Shown here piece after piece: positions 51,779-60,012 of a DNA stretch of 64,000 bases. Every line of letters starts with the position of its first letter. Positions within the stretch are counted from its first letter, which is position 1. The stretch lies in the NCBI RefSeq assembly GCF_028890485.2, contig NZ_JARCHV010000002.1, forward strand, positions 1,364,001 to 1,428,000. The letters are read 5' to 3'. The stretch comes from Planococcus sp. SK3692. GTDB lineage: Bacteria; Bacillota; Bacilli; Bacillales_A; Planococcaceae. The position numbers and the translations under genes are program-made. The notes beneath the pieces were generated by a model that saw only the letters and a list, made by a program, of their open reading frames with translations, had not been told where the DNA came from and searched no databases.

Positions 51779-51994
51779 ATAGAGCGCTCGTTTTATCAAT
51801 TTGCATTGAAATACCGAGGCAAGCTGGTACAGGATGACTATTCCCTATTTGCCGAGGCGATGTTTTTGGATCACAGCTTTCCAAAAACGAGCAAGGATTT
51901 TCAGGAAATTTCACAATATGTCGAAGAAAAAGCGCATCCCGTTCTCCAAGCTTCCACATTCGACCGGATGTGGGAAGAATACGAGGCAGGTTGA
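51779..51994 (+). CDS. yozE: YozE-family small protein with apparent AUA start
   Basis: This 71-residue protein matches YozE, a small helical Bacillales protein with a sterile-alpha-motif-like fold: SFYQFALKYRGK, DHSFPKTSKDFQEISQYVE and TFDRMWEEYEAG. An in-frame TGA (51761) excludes any longer start. AAAGGAGG (51763-51770) is followed 8 bases later by ATA at 51779; the first ordinary start is TTG 51806, which would cut the conserved SFYxxxLKYR. Family alignment and spacing favour ATA. A sequencing error (ATG read as ATA) cannot be excluded. Confidence 0.83.
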   Translation: MERSFYQFALKYRGKLVQDDYSLFAEAMFLDHSFPKTSKDFQEISQYVEEKAHPVLQASTFDRMWEEYEAG

Positions 51995-52063
51995 GGCTCT
52001 TCATTGCACTTGGCTAAAAAAAACAGTATGATTAAATCGACTAAAATAAAGTGAGGTTTTATG

Positions 52064-52768
52064 ATGAGTGTCCACATTAATGCTAAAAAAGGCGATATCG
52101 CCGATACTATTCTGCTTCCTGGAGACCCGCTTCGCGCGAAATACATCGCGGAAACATTCCTTGAAGACGTAACATTGTATAATGAAGTCCGCAATATGTT
52201 CGGCTACACGGGTACATACAAAGGCAAACGCATTTCCGTTCAAGGAACGGGCATGGGTGTCCCGTCGATCTCGATCTATGTAACGGAATTAATGCAGGAA
52301 TACGACGTGCAGAAATTGATCCGCGTCGGCACATGCGGCTCGATCCATAAAGACGTCAAAGTACGCGATGTTATCCTTGCACAGGCGGCTTCAACGGATT
52401 CGAAAATGAACGACATCATTTTCAACGGCATCACGTATGCGCCGATCGCAAACTTCGACTTGCTGCAAAAGGCATATGCAGCCGGCCAGGAAAAAGGCTT
52501 GAACTTGCGCGTTGGGAACGTATTCACAGAAGACGTCTTCTACAACGAGCACGCAGAACACGAAAAATGGGCGCAGTACGGGATTCTTGGACTTGAGATG
52601 GAATCTTCCGCATTGTACACACTGGCCGCGAAATTTGGCCGCAAAGCACTATCGATCTTGACAGTCAGCGACCATCTGTTGACGGGTGAAGTGACTTCTG
52701 CAGAAGAACGCCAAACAACTTTCAACGATATGATCGTTGTGGCACTCGACGCAGCGATCCAAGACTAA
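52064..52768 (+). CDS. deoD: Purine nucleoside phosphorylase, DeoD type
   Basis: This 234-residue enzyme cleaves purine (deoxy)nucleosides with phosphate. The beginning [29 protein letters not shown], the phosphate-binding [26 protein letters not shown] and the catalytic Asp in SDHLLTGE match the hexameric DeoD type. I chose ATG 52064 because GAGG lies 7 bases upstream; ATG 52061 is possible. A terminator follows. Confidence 0.96.
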   Translation: MSVHINAKKGDIADTILLPGDPLRAKYIAETFLEDVTLYNEVRNMFGYTGTYKGKRISVQGTGMGVPSISIYVTELMQEYDVQKLIRVGTCGSIHKDVKVRDVILAQAASTDSKMNDIIFNGITYAPIANFDLLQKAYAAGQEKGLNLRVGNVFTEDVFYNEHAEHEKWAQYGILGLEMESSALYTLAAKFGRKALSILTVSDHLLTGEVTSAEERQTTFNDMIVVALDAAIQD

Positions 52769-52775
52769 CAGGAAA

Positions 52776-52803
52776 AAAGACTGTCGAGGCAGTCTTTTTC
52801 TTT
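52776..52803 (+). terminator. Intrinsic terminator after deoD
   Basis: AAAAGACTG pairs with CAGTCTTTT, followed by TCTTTT. Confidence 0.85.
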
Positions 52804-52871
52804 TAACCCCGCCAAGTTTCGGAGAATTTTTGAAACTTGCTGTCAGGTGAATGAAGAAAGTGGTGAAATGT

Positions 52872-54401
52872 ATGGACGAACAGCGACCGGGCGAAGAACA
52901 GCAACCCGAAGCGCAGGCGACAGAAGAACCAAAGTCGCATTTTATTCGAATGAAGACCTTTTATTTCATTATGCTCGTCTTTTTCTTGATCATCGCGACA
53001 GCGGGCATTACCGTTTTCGCTTTGACTTTCGGAGAAGATAAAGCAGTGGAAGTAAACAGTCCTGAGCGCCAAGAATTTCAGAAATTGTATTCCGCTTACG
53101 ATCAAATAGAAGCACAGTATTTTGAGGAAGTAGAGCAGGAAGACTTGATCAACGGTGCCATCAACGGCATGGTGGACGCACTTGGCGACCCGTATTCCGA
53201 TTATATGGATGAAAACGAAGCTGCCCAGTTCATGGAAGGCATTTCCTCCAGTTTTCAAGGAATCGGCGCAGAAGTCCAAGAGCGCAATGGCTATGTAACA
53301 GTTGTTTCACCGATCAAGAATTCGCCGGCTGAAAAAGCAGGAGTCTTGCCGAATGACCAGATATTGGAAGTTGACGGCGAAAGCATTCAAGGGTTTTCTA
53401 CGACCGAAGCGGTTATGTTAATCCGTGGGGAAAAAGGAACCGAAGTAACCTTGACGATCCAGCGCGGCGAAAACGCGGACCCGATTGAAATCACGATCGT
53501 TCGTGACGAGATTCCGATTGAAACGGTATATGCGGAAATGGTCAATGACCAAGTCGCTCATATCAACATTACGAGTTTCTCCGAGAACACTTATGATGAA
53601 CTGCAGGAAGCCATTGCTGAAATGGAAGAACAAGGCATGGAAGCAGCAGTCCTTGATGTGCGTCAGAATCCAGGCGGCTTATTGAATACAGCGCTCGATA
53701 TTTCCAACCTCTTTATTGAAGAAGGCAAAGAAATGTTCGAAGTGCAGGCAAAAGGCGAAGAGCCGGAAGTGTACTTGGCTACAGGCGGCGATAAACTGGA
53801 AATCCCGGTTACCTTGCTGATCGATGGAGGCAGTGCATCGGCTTCTGAAATTTTGGCAGGAGCGATGAGTGAATCTGCAGATGTGACCTTGGTCGGAGAG
53901 AAAACCTTCGGGAAAGGAACCGTCCAAACAGCGAATGACCTGTCGGATGGCTCGAACTTGAAGTTCACGACCGCTAAGTGGTTGACGCCGGATGGCAACT
54001 GGATCCACGAAGAAGGCATCGAGCCGGATGAAGTGGTTCCGTATCCAGAATATGCGTCCTTGCCGTTCCTTGACCCGTCAGTCGAATTGAAAGATGGCAG
54101 CATATCCGAACAAGTGCAAACGGCAGAGAAAATGCTTGATGCACTCGGTTATGAAGTCGGGGAAATCGACGGCGTGTTCGAAGAAGAGATGGAGCAGGCC
54201 GTTATCGAGTTCCAAGAAGAAAACGAGTTGGAAGCGGACGGTGTATTGACCGAAGACACGACATATGCGGTCATGGACCAATTGCGTGAAAAGATCAATA
54301 CAGAAGATCCACAGCTCCAGGAAGCAACAGATATCCTGATAGAGCAGGCTGGTTTGGCAACAGAAGAACCGGCTGATGAAGAAGCCGACACAGAAGAATA
54401 A
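52872..54401 (+). CDS. S41 carboxyl-terminal processing protease (CtpB-like)
   Basis: This 509-residue protein is a membrane-anchored serine protease: an acidic cytoplasmic start, one membrane segment (about 29-50), a PDZ domain (about 120-200), and the S41 core with catalytic Ser in DGGSASASEILAGA and Lys in GEKTFGKGTVQ. A peptidoglycan-binding domain lies at the C-terminus (about 405-470), then an acidic tail. It probably trims secreted or envelope proteins. The frame is open from ATG 52851, but GGTGA lies 5 bases before ATG 52872, my choice; the start is moderately certain. Confidence 0.92.
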   Translation: MDEQRPGEEQQPEAQATEEPKSHFIRMKTFYFIMLVFFLIIATAGITVFALTFGEDKAVEVNSPERQEFQKLYSAYDQIEAQYFEEVEQEDLINGAINGMVDALGDPYSDYMDENEAAQFMEGISSSFQGIGAEVQERNGYVTVVSPIKNSPAEKAGVLPNDQILEVDGESIQGFSTTEAVMLIRGEKGTEVTLTIQRGENADPIEITIVRDEIPIETVYAEMVNDQVAHINITSFSENTYDELQEAIAEMEEQGMEAAVLDVRQNPGGLLNTALDISNLFIEEGKEMFEVQAKGEEPEVYLATGGDKLEIPVTLLIDGGSASASEILAGAMSESADVTLVGEKTFGKGTVQTANDLSDGSNLKFTTAKWLTPDGNWIHEEGIEPDEVVPYPEYASLPFLDPSVELKDGSISEQVQTAEKMLDALGYEVGEIDGVFEEEMEQAVIEFQEENELEADGVLTEDTTYAVMDQLREKINTEDPQLQEATDILIEQAGLATEEPADEEADTEE

Positions 54402-54407
54402 GTCAGT

Positions 54408-54437
54408 AGAAAAGGCCCGCTTCCGGCGGGCCTTTTC
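54408..54437 (+). terminator. Intrinsic terminator after the S41 protease gene
   Basis: AAAAGGCCCGC pairs with GCGGGCCTTTT around TTCCG, ending in TTTTCTT. The next gene starts only 26 bases later. Confidence 0.9.
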
Positions 54438-54463
54438 TTGCATATGAGAGAAAGGGTGAGTTG

Positions 54464-55345
54464 ATGGTTGATGTGTATTTGTTCAGCGGATTTCTCGGCA
54501 GCGGGAAAACGACCTTGCTGAAGAAGATGATTATGGAATTTAAAGAAAAAGGCTTGAAGCCGGCAGTGTTCATGAATGAACTCGGCTCGATGAATTTCGA
54601 TTCGGAAGAAGTCGGGGACGGGGTGCCGCTTAAGGAGATTTTGGATGGCTGCATTTGCTGCAGCGGATCTGAAAAATCGGAAGCGCAGATCCAGACTTTG
54701 CTTGCGGAGTCGGAATTCGATGTGTTGCTGATTGAAACGACTGGAGCGGCACATCCCGTCGAAGCACTCGATGCGATTTTCTCTCCGCTGTTCGCGGAGC
54801 GCTTGAACTTCCGCGGCATTGTCACCGTGGCGGACAGCAAACGCTTTTTAGAGCGGCAGCAATTGTCTCCACAAATCCGCTCGCTGTTCATCGAGCAGAT
54901 TCGCCACGCCGATTTACTACTGGCAAACAAAACGGATTTGCTGAGCGAATCGGAACAAAGCCAAGCGATTTTTGAAATCCAGCAAATCAATCCAACGGCG
55001 CGCATTGTCCAGACGGTGCATGCTAAAGTGCCTTTGAAACTGCTTGAATCCGTGAGCCCCTCACAGCGCGGTACTGTCGAACAGGCACCGGTGTCAAAAT
55101 TAAATTTACAGACGAAGATCGTGTCATTCGATGAGCCCGTTGAGCGGGAGGCGTTCGAGGAATGGCTGCGCAATTTGCCGGATACGGTCTACCGCATCAA
55201 AGGCTATCTTACGCTTTCAGGCCATAGTTATCCGCATTCTTTCCAATACGCTTACGGGATGGTGCAGTGGCTGCCGGAATACATGAAGCTGCGCAACCAG
55301 ATTGTGTTGATCGGTGAAAACCTTGAGCAGTTGGCAATGCCATGA
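54464..55345 (+). CDS. CobW/COG0523-family G3E GTPase
   Basis: This 293-residue GTPase is a metal chaperone-like protein. It has the P-loop GFLGSGKTT, the metal-binding CxCC motif in DGCICCSGS, LIETTGAAHP as switch region and NKTDLL as guanine specificity motif. Members deliver zinc, cobalt or other metals to client enzymes. The C-terminal CobW_C domain is short. ATG 54464 follows AAGGGTGA; TTG 54461 is an alternative. It overlaps the following small gene by ATGA. Confidence 0.9.
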   Translation: MVDVYLFSGFLGSGKTTLLKKMIMEFKEKGLKPAVFMNELGSMNFDSEEVGDGVPLKEILDGCICCSGSEKSEAQIQTLLAESEFDVLLIETTGAAHPVEALDAIFSPLFAERLNFRGIVTVADSKRFLERQQLSPQIRSLFIEQIRHADLLLANKTDLLSESEQSQAIFEIQQINPTARIVQTVHAKVPLKLLESVSPSQRGTVEQAPVSKLNLQTKIVSFDEPVEREAFEEWLRNLPDTVYRIKGYLTLSGHSYPHSFQYAYGMVQWLPEYMKLRNQIVLIGENLEQLAMP

Positions 55346-55581
55346 TCGAGGCATATAAACGATTATGGCCGGACCGGCAAGGGGTACAGCGCATCAAGAC
55401 GCAAGACGAGTTGGAGACAAGCATACGCGTGGAACTGAACGACGAATTGACTCATCCACGCGTCCGCAAATCAGTAAACGAAAAACTGGAATTGGCAATC
55501 GAGCGGATTGATGAGTCAGCGCTTACTGAAGAGGAACAGGCAGCATTGATCCAACTATATAAAAAACTTGCTGCTCAATAA
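55342..55581 (+). CDS. Small protein coupled to the CobW GTPase
   Basis: This 79-residue, probably helical, soluble protein is unknown to me. It has no cysteine or histidine cluster. The ATG overlaps the CobW stop codon (ATGA, 55342-55345), so it is made together with the GTPase and may be its partner, which is inference. A terminator follows 17 bases after its stop. Confidence 0.75.
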   Translation: MIEAYKRLWPDRQGVQRIKTQDELETSIRVELNDELTHPRVRKSVNEKLELAIERIDESALTEEEQAALIQLYKKLAAQ

Positions 55582-55598
55582 GCGGCAAACTGTTCAGG

Positions 55599-55627
55599 CT
55601 GCCGGGGATTCTCCGGTAGCTTTTTTT
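55599..55627 (+). terminator. Intrinsic terminator
   Basis: GCTGCCGG pairs with CCGGTAGC (one G-U) around GGATTCT, followed by seven T. Confidence 0.9.
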
Positions 55628-55635
55628 ATGAATTC

Positions 55636-56196
55636 TCAATATCCACTCTTTGTTTCTCTGATTTCCGAGACAAGCTCGCGAATCCCATTTGAAAACAGGT
55701 GGTCATTTCCGGCAAGTTTTCTCAATGTCGTATTCGACAGTTTTTCCGAGTATTTTTGCGAATGGCTGAAGGGCACGACGGGATCGCCTGCGCTATGGAA
55801 AAGAACGACTTCCGGCAAGGGGGTAATGCGAGAACCAAAATTCTCTTCCAGTAAAAACTCCTCGATTGCCCATTGCGAATTGATTTCCCAGTATGGTGCT
55901 GCGACAGCAATGATTTTAGCAAATGGCTTTCGAGGAGTTTGTTCTGATAGAAATTTAAACAAAACCGAACCTCCGAGTGAGTGTGTCACTACAATTGCAT
56001 CATCGCTCAATGACTCGATTTCCTTCTTGAGTACTTGCTTCCAAGGCGCGTAATGCGGATCTTCCGGTTGAGGCATTTTGGGAGCAATAATTTGAAATTC
56101 GGCGTCTAATTGTTGCTTCAAATACTGCAGCAGCCCCGAACTGCCTTCTTGCTCGTCTTGTGGGCCGGCGCTATGGATGAATAGAATCTGATTCAT
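55636..56196 (-). CDS. RBBP9/YdeN-like alpha/beta hydrolase
   Basis: This 186-residue serine hydrolase has the nucleophile Ser in VVTHSLGGSVLF, the Asp in HSAGDPVVPFSH and the His in AGNDHLFSNG. It resembles the RBBP9/YdeN group, small cytoplasmic esterase-like proteins of uncertain substrate. I chose ATG 56196, 8 bases after AAAGGAGG on the minus strand. It is convergent with the CobW unit. Confidence 0.88.
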   Translation of the reverse strand: MNQILFIHSAGPQDEQEGSSGLLQYLKQQLDAEFQIIAPKMPQPEDPHYAPWKQVLKKEIESLSDDAIVVTHSLGGSVLFKFLSEQTPRKPFAKIIAVAAPYWEINSQWAIEEFLLEENFGSRITPLPEVVLFHSAGDPVVPFSHSQKYSEKLSNTTLRKLAGNDHLFSNGIRELVSEIRETKSGY

Positions 56197-56336
56197 TGGC
56201 TGGGCCTCCTTTCTTTTAATGTCTAATGCATTCAACCGCTAAAGGCATTTTACTTTTTTATTTCTCAGATCTAGCGGCTTTAAAAAATAGCTTTCTGGTT
56301 ATATCTGAACTTCTATCAAATAACTGGCCTCTTCAA

Positions 56337-56406
56337 TAAAAAAACACCTGTGCACTGAATTATTGGTATTATCATACCCGTTTTTCAGTGAGAGGTGTTT
56401 TTTATC
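56337..56406 (-). terminator. Terminator after the MATE transporter gene
   Basis: AAAAACACCT and CACTGAA on one side pair with TTCAGTG and AGGTGTTTTT on the other around a 25-base loop. It lies downstream of the minus-strand transporter gene. The rest of 56236-56487 holds no gene I can support. Confidence 0.78.
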
Positions 56407-56487
56407 TTATGGATATAGGCAGTGCGAGAGCGAGTCGATGGCGTTTATCCATCCATGATGCTGCTCAAGTGTTGCCACTGTAATTAA

Positions 56488-57837
56488 TCAGCGATCAGCC
56501 AATTTTTTCTGGATGATCAATAAGCGGATCGACAAAGTGATGGCGCCTGCTGTGAGTCCAACGATCAGTCCGACCCAATAGCCGAATGCGCCGAGGTCAG
56601 TGAACGTGGCGAACAGGTAACCAGAAGGCAGTCCAATCACCCAATAGGAAATGAGCGCCATAATGAACGTAATGTTGACGTCCTTATAGCCCCGGAGCGC
56701 CCCTTGCACTGGAGCTTGTACGGCGTCCGATACTTGGAACAGAGCAGCGAAGATCAGGAACTGGACCGCGAGCCCGATGACAGCAGGGTCGGATGAGTAC
56801 AACGCGGCGATCGGTTCCCGCAGGAAATACAGGATGCCCGATGAGATGATACTGAGCGTCACGGCTGCCCCGACACCAAGCCAGCTGTATTGCTTGGCGT
56901 GTGACGCGCGTTTCGCCCCAACTTCAAACCCGACCAGTATCGTCGCGCCCATTGAGATACTAAGCGGCAGCATATAGAGGAGCGAGGCAAAGTTTAAGGC
57001 GATCTGGTGGGCAGCGATGGTGATCGTCCCATACACAGACATCATGAATGTCACCGCTGAAAAGATACTGGTTTCGGCAAAGATCGAAATGCCGATCGGT
57101 ACGCCGATGCCCGTAATTTCTTTCCATCTGGTTAAGGAAGGACGGGCCCATTTGCGAAAAATCCCGAATGACTTGAACGGTTCATTCATATGGATGATAA
57201 ACGCGGCAATCGCCAGGACGAGCCAATAGGTAATCGCCGATGCCATCCCGGCACCCGGACCGCCAAGTTCAGGAAAGCCGAAATTGCCGAAAATCAGCAA
57301 ATAATTGAAGAACACATTGATCGGCGCCGACATCAAAGTAATGAACATTGTCACGCGCGTGGCGCCGAGCGCATCGATATACGAGCGCAACGCATTATAC
57401 ACAAACAGCGGCACGAGCCCCAAGCTCATTGCAAAAATATAGCGGCTGGCCACATCGTTGACAGCCGGCTCGAGATCCATGAAGCCGAGCAGCCAGTCGA
57501 TACCTAAGAAGAAAAAAGCGAAGACGATCGCCGCGAGGATGACCGCTAAGTAAATCCCTTGCTGCACAGCGTCTTTCACGCCATCTTTTTTCTTGGCCCC
57601 CATCAATTGTGCTACAATTGGAGTAATGGACATGAGGATCCCGGCAAGTCCGATATAAACCGGAACCCAAAAAGAGGATCCGATCGACACGCCGGCAAGA
57701 TCCTCGGTCCCGTAGCGGGCGGTCATGTAAATATCGAAAAAAGTCACCATATACATAGCGACTTGGGTGATGAGAATCGGCAGGACGATTTTCATTAATA
57801 ATTTGAGTTTTTCTTGAGTCGTTTCTGTTTCGTACAT
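56488..57837 (-). CDS. MATE-family efflux transporter
   Basis: This 449-residue inner-membrane protein has about twelve helices and the MATE (NorM/DinF) pattern: ILITQVAMYMVTFFDIYMTARYG near the start, the repeated half later (GIPVGISIFAETSIFSAV type), and many glycine/proline breaks. Such proteins export drugs or metabolites in exchange for Na+ or H+. The frame is open about 100 codons upstream through the intergenic region and murG's start, but ATG 57837 has GGGAGG 8 bases away and fits family length. Confidence 0.93.
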   Translation of the reverse strand: MYETETTQEKLKLLMKIVLPILITQVAMYMVTFFDIYMTARYGTEDLAGVSIGSSFWVPVYIGLAGILMSITPIVAQLMGAKKKDGVKDAVQQGIYLAVILAAIVFAFFFLGIDWLLGFMDLEPAVNDVASRYIFAMSLGLVPLFVYNALRSYIDALGATRVTMFITLMSAPINVFFNYLLIFGNFGFPELGGPGAGMASAITYWLVLAIAAFIIHMNEPFKSFGIFRKWARPSLTRWKEITGIGVPIGISIFAETSIFSAVTFMMSVYGTITIAAHQIALNFASLLYMLPLSISMGATILVGFEVGAKRASHAKQYSWLGVGAAVTLSIISSGILYFLREPIAALYSSDPAVIGLAVQFLIFAALFQVSDAVQAPVQGALRGYKDVNITFIMALISYWVIGLPSGYLFATFTDLGAFGYWVGLIVGLTAGAITLSIRLLIIQKKLADR

Positions 57838-57878
57838 ATTCATAGCCTCCCAATACACTTGCAATACCAAATAAAACG

Positions 57879-57887
57879 AGTATATCA
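57879..57887 (-). promoter_or_regulatory. Possible extended -10 promoter of the MATE gene
   Basis: On the minus strand TG-A-TATACT lies about 42-50 bases upstream of the transporter start. Confidence 0.42.
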
Positions 57888-57946
57888 CACAAACCGTGCA
57901 AAGTGATGAAGACACATATGCGCAAAGTAGGAGAGTAGGACAATAG

Positions 57947-59023
57947 ATGGAAAACAAGACAATCATTTTAACAGGCGGCGGAACAGCCGGACATGTTTCA
58001 TTAAACCAGGCAATCATTCCGGAACTGGAAAAACTCGGGTTCCGCGTCGAATATATCGGCTCCAAAGAAGGAATCGAAAACGAATTGATCCGCGATTCGT
58101 ATCCAGACATCAAATACCATGCGATTTCAAGCGGCAAACTACGCCGTTATTTTTCCATGAAGAACTTCACGGATCCGTTCCGCGTTGGGGCAGGGTTGAC
58201 GCAAGCCTTAAACATCATCCGCAAAGTGAAGCCGGTCGCGATCTTTTCAAAAGGCGGTTTCGTTTCGGTGCCGGTCGCAATGGCTGGGCGTCTCGCAGGC
58301 GTGCCAGTCATTATCCACGAGTCCGATGTCACGCCGGGCCTTGCCAATAAATTGGCCATTCCCTTTGCGGACCATATTTTCACGGTCTTTAAAGAGACCA
58401 TGAGCCATGTGCCAAAAGAAAAATCGACTTGCACGGGATCGGTCATCCGCAGTGAATTGCTTGACGGCTCAGCCGCGAGCGGCAGGGAATTATGCCATTT
58501 CGACAACACCCATAAAGTATTGATGATCATGGGCGGAAGCCAAGGGTCTGCGCTCATCAATGATGCAGTGCGTGAAAACCTGGATACCTTGACCAAGCAA
58601 TTCAATATCATTCATTTATGCGGTAAAGGCAATATCGATGAGCGCCTAGAAGGACACGAACAGTATTGCCAGTTTGAATATGTGACGCATGAATTGTCGC
58701 ATCTTTTGCATTTGACGGACCTGGTCGTCTCGCGGGCAGGGTCAAATTCGATATTCGAATTTCTGGCATTGAAAAAGCCGATGCTGCTCATTCCTTTATC
58801 GAAACAAAAAAGCCGCGGGGACCAGATCTTAAATGCCAATTTGTTCAAATCGCAAGGCTTTGCACATGTGCTTGAGGAAGAACAAGTGAATGCACAAAGC
58901 TTCATGGCAGCGATTGAACGCCTGGTAGCCGAAGAAGAGCAATTGATCCAAGCAATGACAGAAGCAGAACCGCCAAAAACCGCCTATGAAATGGCGAAAT
59001 TGGTGGCTGCTCACGCAAAATAA
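57947..59023 (+). CDS. murG: UDP-GlcNAc:lipid I N-acetylglucosaminyltransferase
   Basis: This 358-residue GT-B glycosyltransferase adds GlcNAc to lipid I to form lipid II at the inner face of the membrane. Evidence is TGGGTAGHVSLNQAII, SKGGFVSVPVAMAGRLAGVPVIIHESD, MGGSQGSALIND and VVSRAGSNSIFEFLALKKPMLLIPL, the UDP-GlcNAc-binding site. The GGGTAGHVSLN start and stand-alone position resemble the staphylococcal type rather than the murG in division clusters. GTAGGAGAG precedes ATG 57947. dapF follows 23 bases later. Confidence 0.93.
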   Translation: MENKTIILTGGGTAGHVSLNQAIIPELEKLGFRVEYIGSKEGIENELIRDSYPDIKYHAISSGKLRRYFSMKNFTDPFRVGAGLTQALNIIRKVKPVAIFSKGGFVSVPVAMAGRLAGVPVIIHESDVTPGLANKLAIPFADHIFTVFKETMSHVPKEKSTCTGSVIRSELLDGSAASGRELCHFDNTHKVLMIMGGSQGSALINDAVRENLDTLTKQFNIIHLCGKGNIDERLEGHEQYCQFEYVTHELSHLLHLTDLVVSRAGSNSIFEFLALKKPMLLIPLSKQKSRGDQILNANLFKSQGFAHVLEEEQVNAQSFMAAIERLVAEEEQLIQAMTEAEPPKTAYEMAKLVAAHAK

Positions 59024-59046
59024 ATTCGAGCTAAAGAGGTGCCCTT

Positions 59047-59994
59047 ATGGAATTACTGAAAGTACATGGTTCAATGAATACATTTTTCCTCTTTGAAGGA
59101 AACGACCGCGAAGATTTTCCGCAACTAACGAAGCAACTGTCGGCACTTGATGAGGAAATCGACGGCCTCTTGACGGTTTCCCCATCTACACGCGCAGATG
59201 CGAAAATGCGCGTTTTCAATACGGACGGCTCCGAAGCTTCCATGTGCGGCAACGGCTTGCGCTGCGTGGCGCGCTTTGTTTGTGAGCGGGAAGGAATCGA
59301 CCAGGCAGTGATTGAAACGATGAAAGCGGATTTGGCTGTACAGAAAGAGCCGGAGATCGACGCCGGGGTGAGTATGTACGGCGTGGAAATTTCGCCGGTA
59401 TCTTTTCAGCTTGCCGATTTGCCGATGACGTTCGAAAAGCAGACGGAATGGCGCCAGCAAGCGTTGCCGTTTATCGATGCAGATATTCCGTTTACGGCTG
59501 TCGCTGTGCCAAACCCTCATTTGATCGGGATCGTCGGTAAGGAATTGCAGAAAGACCCGTCCCATCAAGAGAAATGGGCGTCATATTTCAACGGCGACAA
59601 CCCGTATTTCTCTGACGGGGTCAATGTGAGCTATGTGACGCCAGTGGAACAAGGGATTTTTGTCCGTACTTATGAAAGAGGTGTTGGCTTTACGGATGCT
59701 TGCGGTACAGCCATGACGGCATCTGCTTTGGTCAGCTGTCTTGCAGGGCTTATGCCATTCGGAGACGTTTCCGTCTTTAACCCTGGTGGTATGGTTAACT
59801 GTTCGGTAAAATCCGAGGACGGCCATTATCAATTGAAGTTGAGCGGCAATGCGACGTATTTAGGCGTTTATCGCTTCCATGCCGGCTCGGGTTTAGCGGA
59901 AGGCGAGCTGGAACTAGTCAAACAGTTGGATGAGCAGCAGGCTTATGAAAAATTCATTGAGAAAATCAGCAATGCCACAGCAGAGCTGAGATAA
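59047..59994 (+). CDS. dapF: Diaminopimelate epimerase, divergent
   Basis: This 315-residue protein has the DapF fold: two similar halves with the catalytic pair Cys67 (MCGNGLRC) and Cys219 (TDACGTAMTAS). It interconverts LL- and meso-diaminopimelate in lysine and wall synthesis. The N-terminal HGSMNTFFLFEG departs from the usual HGLGNDFV, and ACGTA replaces ACGTG, so it is a divergent member or a related epimerase. AAAGAGGTG precedes ATG 59047. It sits between murG and the diguanylate cyclase gene on one strand. Confidence 0.87.
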   Translation: MELLKVHGSMNTFFLFEGNDREDFPQLTKQLSALDEEIDGLLTVSPSTRADAKMRVFNTDGSEASMCGNGLRCVARFVCEREGIDQAVIETMKADLAVQKEPEIDAGVSMYGVEISPVSFQLADLPMTFEKQTEWRQQALPFIDADIPFTAVAVPNPHLIGIVGKELQKDPSHQEKWASYFNGDNPYFSDGVNVSYVTPVEQGIFVRTYERGVGFTDACGTAMTASALVSCLAGLMPFGDVSVFNPGGMVNCSVKSEDGHYQLKLSGNATYLGVYRFHAGSGLAEGELELVKQLDEQQAYEKFIEKISNATAELR

Positions 59995-60012
59995 CAGAAA
60001 GCGGTGGATTCG

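Noticed and set aside
54149-55173. Two long minus-strand frames over the protease and CobW genes
   Set aside because: They oppose strongly supported genes and would span the intrinsic terminator at 54408.
57838-58137. 100-residue N-terminal extension of the MATE transporter
   Set aside because: It would run through the divergent promoter region and the start of murG; the transporter's ribosome site is at 57846-57851.
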